Below are positions 35,055 through 43,225 of a stretch of DNA of 64,000 nucleotides, in pieces. The notes beneath the pieces are model-generated. The model did not search any database and had not been told where the DNA came from. It was given only the letters and a program-made list of their open reading frames with translations. Origin of the DNA: Agarivorans sp050870875 (GTDB lineage Bacteria > Pseudomonadota > Gammaproteobacteria > Enterobacterales > Celerinatantimonadaceae); contig NZ_CP194041.2 of assembly GCF_050870875.2 (NCBI RefSeq), forward strand, positions 3,286,001-3,350,000, given 5' to 3'. Numbering within the stretch: position 1 is the stretch's first letter; each line of letters starts with the position of its first letter. The translations under genes and the position numbers were made by a program.

Positions 35055-36564
35055 TGTTAACTCCAGTGGCTTGTGGAACGCTGGGAGCGGCTGGAGATGA
35101 AAAATCAAACTCTGGCCACAACTTTTGTAAATCGAGATGCTGTTCTATGGCATCAGCCACCCGGTTAATGCCCTGCTCGCGCAGCGCCTCAAAATCCAGC
35201 CCCTTGGCATCGCTTAAACCAGCCCAGCGTAAAATGGCGGCACAGGCTTCGCTGGATTCAAAGATGCCATGTAAATAAGTTGCAAACACCTGTTGCTCCA
35301 TTCCAAATGCACCGTCGGGGCCAGAGTCTAAACTCAGCGGTGCCTGAGGACCAATCCCCGAGGTGCGGCCAGCATGGATTTCATATCCAAATACTGCTAC
35401 GGATTCGGCCCCTGGCATCGTCAGAATACCCTTGCTACGCCGCAGCTGCTTGTTGTTCTGCAATTCAGTTTGTAAAGGCAAATATCCCAAACCTTCGCTT
35501 TCACCCGCAACGCCCTCGATACCGAGAGGATCCGCAATCACTTCCCCCAACATCTGCAAACCACCACAAATTCCCATCAACTTACCGCCAAACCGCAAAT
35601 GCCGCTCGATTTGCTTATCCCAGCCTTGGTCGCGTAAAAATGCCAAATCACTGCGAACACTCTTCGAACCGGGCAAGATAATTAAATCCGCAGCTGGCAA
35701 TGGTTGATGTTTAGCGACAAACACCAGATCCACATTGGGGTGTAAGCGCAATGGATCAAAGTCAGTGTGATTGCTAATGCGCGGTAAAATCGGCACCACT
35801 ACCTTCAAGGGATGTTCCGCCTGTTTCAGCTGATTCACATTAATTGCATCTTCAGCTTCCAGCATCAAACCATGTAAATAAGGCAATACGCCTAATACTG
35901 GCTTGCCCGTTGTCTGCTCCAGCCATTGTAAACCGCTCTCCAATAAGGCTTTATCACCGCGAAAGCGATTAATCACAAAGCCCACCACCTGCGCCTGTTC
36001 CGCCTCGGTGAGTAATGCAAGAGTACCGTACAAATGCGCAAATACCCCGCCGCGATCGATATCAGCCACAATAATCACCGGCACATTGGCGGCTTGAGCA
36101 AAGCCCATATTGGCAATGTCATGCTCACGCAAGTTGATCTCGGCTGGGCTTCCCGCGCCTTCAATGAGTACGCTTTGATATTTCGCCTGTAAACGAGCAA
36201 AAGACTCCAACACATACTTCATCGCCTTAGGTTTATAGGCATGATAAGACACTGCATCCATCTCCGCATGCGCCTTACCATGAATAATCACCTGCGCCCC
36301 CACATCAGTATTGGGCTTCAGTAAAATCGGATTCATATCGGTGCTTGGCTCAATACCGCAAGCATAAGCCTGTACCGCTTGGGCGCGGCCTATTTCGCCA
36401 TGGTCGATGGTAACCGCACTATTCAAAGCCATATTCTGTGGCTTAAAAGGCGCAACCTGAACGCCCCTGCGTGCCAGTACGCGACACAAACCGGCCACCA
36501 GCACCGATTTACCCGCATCTGAAGTCGTGCCTTGAACCATCAGGGCTTTAGTGCATGCTTGCAT
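35047..36564 (-). CDS. cbiP: Adenosylcobyric acid synthase
   Basis: 505 residues (CobQ/CbiP). Same two-domain plan as CbiA: P-loop-like 'MVQGTTSDAGKSVLVAGLCR' (about 9-28), 'KPQNMALNS', 'EGAGSPAEINLREHDIANMG', and a GATase-1 domain with Cys in 'GICGGLQMLGEVI' (about 335-347) and His in 'YLHGIFESSEACA'. It amidates four side chains (b, d, e, g) of adenosylcobyrinic acid diamide. ATG 36564 has AAGGA 8 nt upstream and lies within the 3' end of the cobT-like gene (17-nt overlap). Confidence 0.95.
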   Translation of the reverse strand: MQACTKALMVQGTTSDAGKSVLVAGLCRVLARRGVQVAPFKPQNMALNSAVTIDHGEIGRAQAVQAYACGIEPSTDMNPILLKPNTDVGAQVIIHGKAHAEMDAVSYHAYKPKAMKYVLESFARLQAKYQSVLIEGAGSPAEINLREHDIANMGFAQAANVPVIIVADIDRGGVFAHLYGTLALLTEAEQAQVVGFVINRFRGDKALLESGLQWLEQTTGKPVLGVLPYLHGLMLEAEDAINVNQLKQAEHPLKVVVPILPRISNHTDFDPLRLHPNVDLVFVAKHQPLPAADLIILPGSKSVRSDLAFLRDQGWDKQIERHLRFGGKLMGICGGLQMLGEVIADPLGIEGVAGESEGLGYLPLQTELQNNKQLRRSKGILTMPGAESVAVFGYEIHAGRTSGIGPQAPLSLDSGPDGAFGMEQQVFATYLHGIFESSEACAAILRWAGLSDAKGLDFEALREQGINRVADAIEQHLDLQKLWPEFDFSSPAAPSVPQATGVNIA

Positions 36565-37618
36565 GAGCGGATCCTTGTTGCTGTTGTTGCTGTTGTTGCG
36601 GTTTCAACCATGGCGTCACCGCACTATCGAGGCTGGCGAGTAGCTGTTGTGGCTTAATTGCCTGCTGCTCGGCAAATACCAAACAAGCGCCTAAACCACA
36701 GCCTTCAATCACGTAGCCTCTTTCATACATTTGCAATGCCTTAAACTTCGAGCCATCAAAACGTAGTTCGGGAGTCAATACACGACAATTCGCAGGCAGT
36801 GCCGCGGCGATAATTTGCGAATCACCGGAGGCCATCACCCAGCGCGTAGTGGCAATGCTCAATTGTTTATCACGAAGTTGATGTTGCATGGCAATCACTG
36901 GTGCAAACATCATCACGCCTCCGGCAAAGTCGAGACGAACTAACTCCGAGTCGAGTAGTGCACAACAGGCTCGCTGAATGGGATCCGACCATTGTAAACT
37001 AGCCACATAAGGCTCCACCGCCAGCGGCAGTTGTGCGGTCTGACTCAGCAGAGATTCAATCAATTGTTCTTTTACTCGCAACTTTTCCGGATCTTTGGTA
37101 CTCCCAGCAAAACTCAAGACTTGACCCAACCAACGTCGTAACCAAAGGCTGGCAAAGCTAGTGCCTCCTATTCCCGACTCGGCGATCAGATGCCGCTCGC
37201 CCGCTGCCGCCTGACGTTTCAACTCAGGAATCAACTGTTGTTGCATCAGCTGTTGCTCTGCACCCAGCGCACAGTGATGCACCACCAGGTGATCAACCAT
37301 GCTGCCATTAAAATCAGGTTCATGCTCCAGGCCTAATTGATAACAATGCAGTCGAATTTTATAACCTTTGGCCTGCAGCGCGCGAAATATTCCATGAACC
37401 AAAATCGCCGGAGTCACCGAGCCGTTGGCCAATTCCGGAGAAGGCAAAAATTGGCCATCCAGTAAGGTATTCGCCTGACCACAGGCAATCAACTCGGTAT
37501 CGCGCGAGGGGTGCAATTGCATCAGCCCGTCACCTGCGCCCGCGTCACTAATCTGATGTAGGTTTGGGATCGGAGCAACCGAGTTTAAAGTTATAAAATT
37601 CAACCACATAATATTCAT
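36548..37618 (-). CDS. Archaeal-type NaMN:base phosphoribosyltransferase (CobT analogue)
   Basis: 356 residues. It occupies the cobT position but does not look like bacterial CobT: the usual N-terminal 'TKPPGSLGxLE' and 'GIGNTT' motifs are absent. Instead 'DAGAGDGLMQLHPSRDTELI' (about 25-44), 'LPSPELANGSVTPAILVHGI' and 'LIAESGIGGTSFASLWLRRW' (about 143-162) match the archaeal/cyanobacterial TIGR00303-like family proposed to make alpha-ribazole phosphate. 'FAGSTKDPEKLRVKEQLIES' follows. The C-terminus holds a glutamine run from CAACAACAG repeats. Role inferred from operon and family memory; not proven. Confidence 0.7.
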   Translation of the reverse strand: MNIMWLNFITLNSVAPIPNLHQISDAGAGDGLMQLHPSRDTELIACGQANTLLDGQFLPSPELANGSVTPAILVHGIFRALQAKGYKIRLHCYQLGLEHEPDFNGSMVDHLVVHHCALGAEQQLMQQQLIPELKRQAAAGERHLIAESGIGGTSFASLWLRRWLGQVLSFAGSTKDPEKLRVKEQLIESLLSQTAQLPLAVEPYVASLQWSDPIQRACCALLDSELVRLDFAGGVMMFAPVIAMQHQLRDKQLSIATTRWVMASGDSQIIAAALPANCRVLTPELRFDGSKFKALQMYERGYVIEGCGLGACLVFAEQQAIKPQQLLASLDSAVTPWLKPQQQQQQQQGSAHASMH

Positions 37619-38136
37619 CCTTTGAGATGCATGGGAAGGCCAGCGGTGACCAACGTCACCTTGTTTACTTGGGCTGCAATCGCTTGATGTAGCCAGCCAG
37701 CTTGATCTACAAAACGACGCGATGACTCACCCATCGGCACAATGCCACAACCCACTTCGTTGCTAACTAAAATCACTTGTCCGGGAAGTTGGGCCAAGCT
37801 GGTCAGTAAACTTTGCTTACGCTCGGGCCATTGCACCTGGTCAAACTCAAACAGGCAATTGCTCAACCACAGGGTTAAACAATCCACCAAAATGCAATTA
37901 TCGGCGCGGCTATGGGCGAGTAATGCCTCGGACAATGCAACTGGCTCTTCAATCACTTGCCAGTGGGCTGGACGCTGCTGTTGATGCATTGCCACCCGCT
38001 GCGCCATCTCGGGATCACGCACCTGAGAGGTGGCAAGATAAATCACGCTTTTGCCCGATAGCTGCGCCTGTTGCTCGGCGTAAGCACTTTTCCCGGAACG
38101 GGCACCACCCAAAACTAGTTCAATCCGATTCGCCAT
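37615..38136 (-). CDS. cobU: Adenosylcobinamide kinase / guanylyltransferase
   Basis: 173 residues. The P-loop 'LVLGGARSGKSAYAEQQA' is at the N-terminus. The guanylylated His is in 'AQRVAMHQQQRPAHWQVIEE' (about 45-64), and 'ILVDCLTLWLSNCLF' and 'VSNEVGCGIVPMGESSRRFV' are family signatures. It phosphorylates adenosylcobinamide and adds GMP to give the substrate of CobS. Overlaps cobT-like by ATGA and cobD by 17 nt. Confidence 0.95.
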   Translation of the reverse strand: MANRIELVLGGARSGKSAYAEQQAQLSGKSVIYLATSQVRDPEMAQRVAMHQQQRPAHWQVIEEPVALSEALLAHSRADNCILVDCLTLWLSNCLFEFDQVQWPERKQSLLTSLAQLPGQVILVSNEVGCGIVPMGESSRRFVDQAGWLHQAIAAQVNKVTLVTAGLPMHLKG

Positions 38137-39175
38137 CGCTGGTCTCCTTGATGGCGTGGCTTAGCTGTTGCAACGCCTTGGTTAATTTTGTCCAATCAGC
38201 CTCACTGGCGGGTAAACCAAAGCGCAGCGCATCCCCTTCGTCACATAAACGGGTGTAAATTTGGGCTTCACAGAGTTGCCTATGCCAGTCACTTGCTTGC
38301 ACCAGATAAGCGCTGGTAAATAGCTGGCTGCCCGCCAGCCGACAGTTTAAATATTTCGCTAATAATTGATTAAGGCGCTGCGAGGCTACGCCTAACGCAC
38401 GCTTGGTTTGCTGCTGCCAGGGTTTATCGAGCAGTGCCTGTTGTACCACCCAGCGACAAGGACCAGCCACCGTCCAAGGACCCAGCCGATGCGCCAACGC
38501 TACCTGCATGGCCAGCTCGGCAAATACAAAACCAACCCGTGCCCCTGCTAAACCAAAAAATTTACCTACCGAGCGCAGCACCACCAGATGCGATAAATCC
38601 AGCTCAGGGTGCAATAACGAGCACTGCGGTGTGCAATCCATAAAGGCTTCGTCCACCAGTAAATACCCGCCTCTGGCAGCCAGATGCTGGCGCAACTCAA
38701 GCAGTTGCTGCACCGAATAGCGCTCCCCGCTTGGGTTATTGGGATGGATCACCACCAGTACATCGCTGCGAGCCACCAGCTGCGGGCTAGGGAAATCATC
38801 ATAAAACAGCAACTCGCACCCGCCGCACTGTTGCCAAGCATGTTGGTGCTCTTTATAGCCAACTCTAGGCAGCGCCACCACGGCCTTGGAACACTCGAGA
38901 CGCGCCAAAATAATACTAGGTAAGGCCATAATCGCCGCCTGAGAGCCAGCCACCGCCAGCGGTTTAAACGGCGCATTATAATAACGAAGAGCGGCCTGTT
39001 CTAAACCGTCATCGATTTGCGGCAAATGCTGCCAAACCTCGGCAGGCAGGCTGCCCACCGGATAGGCAAAAGGGCTCACCCCAGTGGAAAGATCCAGCCA
39101 GTCGGTCAATGCTCCGCCGTAACGAGCCACCTGCTCACGCAAATTCCCACCATGCTGTGGCGCGACTGCCTTCAT
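38120..39175 (-). CDS. cobD: L-threonine-O-3-phosphate decarboxylase
   Basis: 351 residues, PLP-dependent fold type I aminotransferase-like. The PLP lysine is in 'VVLRSVGKFFGLAGARVGFV' (about 200-219), 'IHPNNPSGERYSVQQLLEL' and 'LVDEAFMDCTPQCSL' are typical. It makes (R)-1-aminopropan-2-ol phosphate, the linker of cobinamide. Start ATG 39175 has GAGGAG 8 nt upstream and is preferred over a TTG six codons earlier. About 90 bp separates it from cbiB. Confidence 0.93.
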   Translation of the reverse strand: MKAVAPQHGGNLREQVARYGGALTDWLDLSTGVSPFAYPVGSLPAEVWQHLPQIDDGLEQAALRYYNAPFKPLAVAGSQAAIMALPSIILARLECSKAVVALPRVGYKEHQHAWQQCGGCELLFYDDFPSPQLVARSDVLVVIHPNNPSGERYSVQQLLELRQHLAARGGYLLVDEAFMDCTPQCSLLHPELDLSHLVVLRSVGKFFGLAGARVGFVFAELAMQVALAHRLGPWTVAGPCRWVVQQALLDKPWQQQTKRALGVASQRLNQLLAKYLNCRLAGSQLFTSAYLVQASDWHRQLCEAQIYTRLCDEGDALRFGLPASEADWTKLTKALQQLSHAIKETSDGESD

Positions 39176-39264
39176 TCTCTGCTCCTCAATCAAGTCATCC
39201 CCTCAAACTTCCGTTCACCAAAAACTCAATCAACTCATCAATTAACCAATGCCAAGCCCAAAGC

Positions 39265-40221
39265 TCAGCAGGCCAATAGCCAAATCAACCACACCAGCGC
39301 TAAGCCAATGCAGCCCCTTTCAACCAAGGCAATCGCCCTTGGAATTGCCTGTGGCGGTGATAAAGGCCCATGCCCCATCGGCGGCTTTTGGTGCAGCACG
39401 CCATGATAATAGGTGGGCCCACCAATACTGATCCCCAAAGCGCCAGCTCCGCTGGTCATGGTGACGCCTCCATTGGGGCTGGCACAATGCCGAGCCTGCT
39501 GTTGCCAGCACTGTAGCGCCAATTTGAAATCGCCCTGAACCGCATAGCTCAGCGCAGTGAGCCGTGCGGGCAGCCATGCCAGTAGATCATCGAGTCTGGC
39601 ACTAACATAACCAAACTCTAAATACTGAGAGGTTTTATAGCCCCACATCGCATCCAAGGTATTGGCTAAGCGAAATAACAACGCACCAGGTGCGCCCAAG
39701 AGCACAAACCAAAGCATCGGTGCGATCACCGCATCATTCCCATTTTCCAGCACCGATTCGATGGTCGATGAGCTAATCGCAGTGGCATCCATACGCTCGG
39801 TATCACGACTCACGATTTGCGCCAACTGATACCGCGCCTGCGCCATATCGCCCTGCTGTAAAGGCCGATAAATCTGTTGGGCATGTTCACTTAAGCTACG
39901 GCCACCCATACTTAGATAGAGGATCAGGCTGCTGGCGACAAACCACGCCAAAGGCGAGCGCACCAACAGCCAATGACAAGCGCCAAAGCATAGCAATACC
40001 GGCGGCAGCACCGCGAAGCTCCAAGCCAAAGCACCTTGTTGTTTTTCACTCAAGCAAACCATCGCGCGACAGCGCCGCTCAATGTATTGCGCCAAATTGC
40101 CAAACACGACCAAAGGATGACAACGGCTTGGCTCGCCTAGGGCTTTATCTAAACCCAGCGCCAGCAGTAAGGCCAATGCGCTGGCTAAACTTCGATCGGC
40201 GAGGAGCGCTTCAAGCCACAT
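39265..40221 (-). CDS. cbiB: Adenosylcobinamide-phosphate synthase
   Basis: 318 residues, integral membrane protein (about 6-7 helices) attaching aminopropanol phosphate to cobyric acid. Family motifs: 'LGLDKALGEPSRCHPLVVFG' near the N-terminus, 'LSMGGRSLSEHAQQIY', 'VSRDTERMDATAISSSTIES' (about 135-154) and 'NGGVTMTSGAGALGISIGGP' (about 247-266). ATG 40221 has ACGAGG upstream and overlaps the 3' end of the methyltransferase gene. A start 12 codons earlier is possible but lacks a ribosome site. Confidence 0.93.
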   Translation of the reverse strand: MWLEALLADRSLASALALLLALGLDKALGEPSRCHPLVVFGNLAQYIERRCRAMVCLSEKQQGALAWSFAVLPPVLLCFGACHWLLVRSPLAWFVASSLILYLSMGGRSLSEHAQQIYRPLQQGDMAQARYQLAQIVSRDTERMDATAISSSTIESVLENGNDAVIAPMLWFVLLGAPGALLFRLANTLDAMWGYKTSQYLEFGYVSARLDDLLAWLPARLTALSYAVQGDFKLALQCWQQQARHCASPNGGVTMTSGAGALGISIGGPTYYHGVLHQKPPMGHGPLSPPQAIPRAIALVERGCIGLALVWLIWLLAC

Positions 40222-41578
40222 CGGCGGCCTCGTATACCAAGGCCTCGGGTAAATCAAACAGGCTCAGCGCTTCGGCTTCACCAAGTACATGACCTTGCTG
40301 AGCAGCCCAATCCCGGACCCGCTCATTCAAGGCGATCAACTTGGCTCCTTGCAGGGCCTCGGCATGATGTTTATAGAGCGAGGCGGCAATCGCACTATCT
40401 TCCACCAATAACCAGTCAACCGACGGCAATGGATAAGCCAAGGCTTGACTCAATCGCTGACCAATATTGTGGTAACGACTGTTAGGATCTCGCTCCAAGG
40501 CATCCAGCGTTAAGATCAATGCATGTTCCGACAGTACTGCAGGGGCAATCCCCAATGCTTCTAAAGCCCGACAAACCGCCGGATCATCACTCCCCATTGG
40601 CATCCTAAATTGACGAATATCCCGCTGCTGCTGTTTTAAGCTCTGCCACCACAGTTTAAAACTACTTAGGTCGGCAAATCCCAGCTCCACTTGATTGGCA
40701 AAAAATCGCCAATCTTCAGCATGAATGCTCGACTCGCAAGGTAAACTATCCACCTGAATCACCTCTGCCCCAAGCTCGGAAATCGCCTGCTGTTGTGGGT
40801 AGTCACCACACAGCAGCACTCTTGAGCCAAACAAGGGCAAACGAGCACACCAGTCAAATTCCTTGGCTTGGGCAACCACTTCTCCAACAATCACTAAAGC
40901 AGGGCCAGCCTGTTGTAAGCCTGCGACTTTATCGGCGATACTCGCCAGCGTCGCCACAACACAGTGATGGTCGGCACTAGTCGCCGAAAATATCAGCGCG
41001 ATCGGCGTCTCTGGCGAGCGTCCCTGACGAATAAAATTCTGCACATGTTTGGCCAATTGTTTAGCCCCCATATACAACACCAGAGTGCCGCCGTCTTGTC
41101 CAAGCGCACCCCAAGAAGCAATGCTATCACTAGATTTATGACCACTCACAAAGGTCACACTCGAAGCGATCCCGCCACTGGTTAAAGGAAAGCCAGAATA
41201 GGCAGCAGCACCTAAGGCAGCGGTGATGCCGGGCACTAACTCGTAGTCAATCTGATGAGCTTCCAAATCGCGGCATTCTTCGGTCATTCGACCAAAAATA
41301 CAAGGGTCGCCCGCTTTTAAACGCGCCACTCGTTTACCTGAATGGGCGAAAGCCAATACATCGGGATGCATCCCGTAATCAATATGACAGCCCTGATAGC
41401 CACGATAGCCCACCTGATAGAGCTGCACATGCGCAGGTACCACCGATAATATGGCGGCACTCACCAGTTTGTCGTAGCACACCACATCACAATCACTGAG
41501 TAGTTGTTTGGCGCGACAGGTGAGTAGGCCGGGATCGCCGGGACCCGCACCAATTAGATAAACTTTACCCTTACTCAT
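40211..41578 (-). CDS. cobA: Uroporphyrinogen-III C-methyltransferase fused to a HemD-like domain
   Basis: 455 residues. Residues 1-245 are SUMT (CobA): 'VYLIGAGPGDPGLLTCRAKQ', 'RLKAGDPCIFGRMTEE', 'GAAAYSGFPLTSGGIASS' are intact, giving precorrin-2 from uroporphyrinogen III and two SAM. Residues 250-455 look like uroporphyrinogen-III synthase (HemD) ('FGSRVLLCGDYPQQQAISEL', 'VDWLLVEDSAIAASLYKHHA'), degenerate enough that activity is uncertain. SUMT-HemD fusions are known in Firmicutes and some gammaproteobacteria. It lacks the siroheme CysG domain, so it serves the B12 branch. Overlaps cbiF by 8 nt. Confidence 0.85.
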   Translation of the reverse strand: MSKGKVYLIGAGPGDPGLLTCRAKQLLSDCDVVCYDKLVSAAILSVVPAHVQLYQVGYRGYQGCHIDYGMHPDVLAFAHSGKRVARLKAGDPCIFGRMTEECRDLEAHQIDYELVPGITAALGAAAYSGFPLTSGGIASSVTFVSGHKSSDSIASWGALGQDGGTLVLYMGAKQLAKHVQNFIRQGRSPETPIALIFSATSADHHCVVATLASIADKVAGLQQAGPALVIVGEVVAQAKEFDWCARLPLFGSRVLLCGDYPQQQAISELGAEVIQVDSLPCESSIHAEDWRFFANQVELGFADLSSFKLWWQSLKQQQRDIRQFRMPMGSDDPAVCRALEALGIAPAVLSEHALILTLDALERDPNSRYHNIGQRLSQALAYPLPSVDWLLVEDSAIAASLYKHHAEALQGAKLIALNERVRDWAAQQGHVLGEAEALSLFDLPEALVYEAADVA

Positions 41579-42362
41579 CGAAAGCCTCCTCGCTTAACGG
41601 CGCAATGCTTGCCTGACGGCAGGCGTGGGAAAAACTGGGGTCATATAACTTTGAATCGACAAAATCATCGATGGCCAAAACCTTGCTCACGATGATCATC
41701 GCTGTGGAACGGATCTTCGCCTGATGCATCTTGTCGGCAATATCGGCCAGCGTACCCCGAATGATCCGTTGCTCTGGATGTGAGGCCTTTTCAACCACCA
41801 CCACTGGCCAGCTCAAGGGATAAACTTCACTCAATTCACGGACCACCTTACGGATCAAAGTTGCGCTGAGAAACAAACACAGGGTGGCTTCGTGCTGCGC
41901 CAAAGATTTAAGGTTTTCCTTCTCCGGCACCGGAGTGCGCCCCGACATGCGGCTTAGAATAATGGTTTGGCACTGCTCAGGCAGGGTCAGTTCCTGACCG
42001 AGCGCAGCGGCGGATGCTTGAAACGAAGACACTCCCGGCACCACCTGCCAATCAATCTCCAGCGCATCCAAACGGCGAACCTGCTCGGCCAGCGAAGAAT
42101 AAATCGATAGGTCGCCAGTTTGCACTCTGGCCACATCCTTGCCTTGCTGCTTCGCCTCAAGGTAAACCTGAGTGATAGCATCCAGATCCATATCTGCAGA
42201 ATTCAAAACTAAAGCGTCGACGCGCGCACGCTCAATCACCGCTTTGGGCACTAAACTGCCGGTATACAGCACCACTGGACAAGTCTCGACCAACTTCGCG
42301 CCTTTCACCGTAATCAGATCCGGGTCACCGGGCCCCGCACCAATAAAAAATACCGTCATCAC
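41571..42362 (-). CDS. cbiF: Cobalt-precorrin-4 C11-methyltransferase
   Basis: 263 residues, SAM-dependent tetrapyrrole methylase. 'VFFIGAGPGDPDLITVKGAK', 'VVLYTGSLVPKAVIERA', 'VARVQTGDLSIYSSLAEQ' and 'VPGVSSFQASAAALGQELTL' are CbiF/CobM hallmarks; 'ILSRMSGRTPVPEKENL' also fits. It methylates C11 of cobalt-precorrin-4. Overlaps cbiH by ATGA. Confidence 0.95.
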   Translation of the reverse strand: MMTVFFIGAGPGDPDLITVKGAKLVETCPVVLYTGSLVPKAVIERARVDALVLNSADMDLDAITQVYLEAKQQGKDVARVQTGDLSIYSSLAEQVRRLDALEIDWQVVPGVSSFQASAAALGQELTLPEQCQTIILSRMSGRTPVPEKENLKSLAQHEATLCLFLSATLIRKVVRELSEVYPLSWPVVVVEKASHPEQRIIRGTLADIADKMHQAKIRSTAMIIVSKVLAIDDFVDSKLYDPSFSHACRQASIAPLSEEAFDE

Positions 42363-43168
42363 TGTTCCTCTTGTCGCTGCTGTAGTGCCCGCCCGGGCGT
42401 TTGTCCGTCTCGGGTTTCACCATCTTGCAAGGTATATTTGTTGTCGTAACCACGCGGGGTTACGATCCAATCTTTAAAACGAAAACTGCTATTATTGCCA
42501 ACAATCACCGCAGCGTTCATGGCAAACTCTAAGTCAGTAAATTTGTCCAAAGTCGATAATTGCACCGACTGCTCTGGGCGATAAGCCGCATTCACAATCG
42601 CCACCGGGGTTTTGGGGTGACGGTGTTGCAGCAAAATTTGCTGTGCTTCAACAATCTGTTGCTGGCGCTTACGTGAACGTGGGTTATAAAAAGTAATCGC
42701 AAAGTCGGCAAGTGCCGCCGCTTCAATGCGCTTCACAATGACTGGCCAGGGGGTGAGTAAGTCCGATAAGGAAATAGTGCAACTATCGTGGCCCAATGGG
42801 GCTCCGACTAAAGAAGCGCAGGCATTGGCGGCGGTAATTCCGGGCACAATTTCCAGCTCAATATTAAGATCGTTGGTGCTCACTAACTCGAGGATCAGCG
42901 GCGCCATGGCGTACATCCCCGCGTCACCCGAACAAACCATCGCCACATTGTGACCTAACTGCACTTGCGATATCGCGGCATCGGCACGTTGCCACTCTTT
43001 AGTCATACCACTGCGTACAATGGTTTGCTGACCCAATAAGGGCTGAATCAATTTGATGTACAAGCCGTAACCCACCACCACGTCAACCGACCGAATCACC
43101 TGCTGGGCCTTCACCGACATCAAATCTAAGCTGCCAGGGCCTAAACCCACTAAATATAACTTAGCCAA
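42359..43168 (-). CDS. cbiH: Cobalt-precorrin-3 C17-methyltransferase (CbiH)
   Basis: 269 residues. 'LYLVGLGPGSLDLMSVKAQQ', 'VVVGYGLYIKLIQPLL', 'MVCSGDAGMYAMAPLILEL' and 'VPGITAANACASLVGAPLGH' match CbiH/CobJ; 'SDLLTPWPVIVKRIEAAALA' is the usual mid motif. It methylates C17 and drives ring contraction on cobalt-precorrin-3. The short form lacks the extra C-terminal Fe-S domain of CbiH60, which might relate to the ferredoxin domain carried by CbiG here. Confidence 0.93.
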   Translation of the reverse strand: MAKLYLVGLGPGSLDLMSVKAQQVIRSVDVVVGYGLYIKLIQPLLGQQTIVRSGMTKEWQRADAAISQVQLGHNVAMVCSGDAGMYAMAPLILELVSTNDLNIELEIVPGITAANACASLVGAPLGHDSCTISLSDLLTPWPVIVKRIEAAALADFAITFYNPRSRKRQQQIVEAQQILLQHRHPKTPVAIVNAAYRPEQSVQLSTLDKFTDLEFAMNAAVIVGNNSSFRFKDWIVTPRGYDNKYTLQDGETRDGQTPGRALQQRQEEQ

Positions 43169-43225
43169 AAGCTTGCTCCTGCTTTGCCAACTTCATTTGA
43201 AGTGGTCTTTTGAACCCATATTTGA

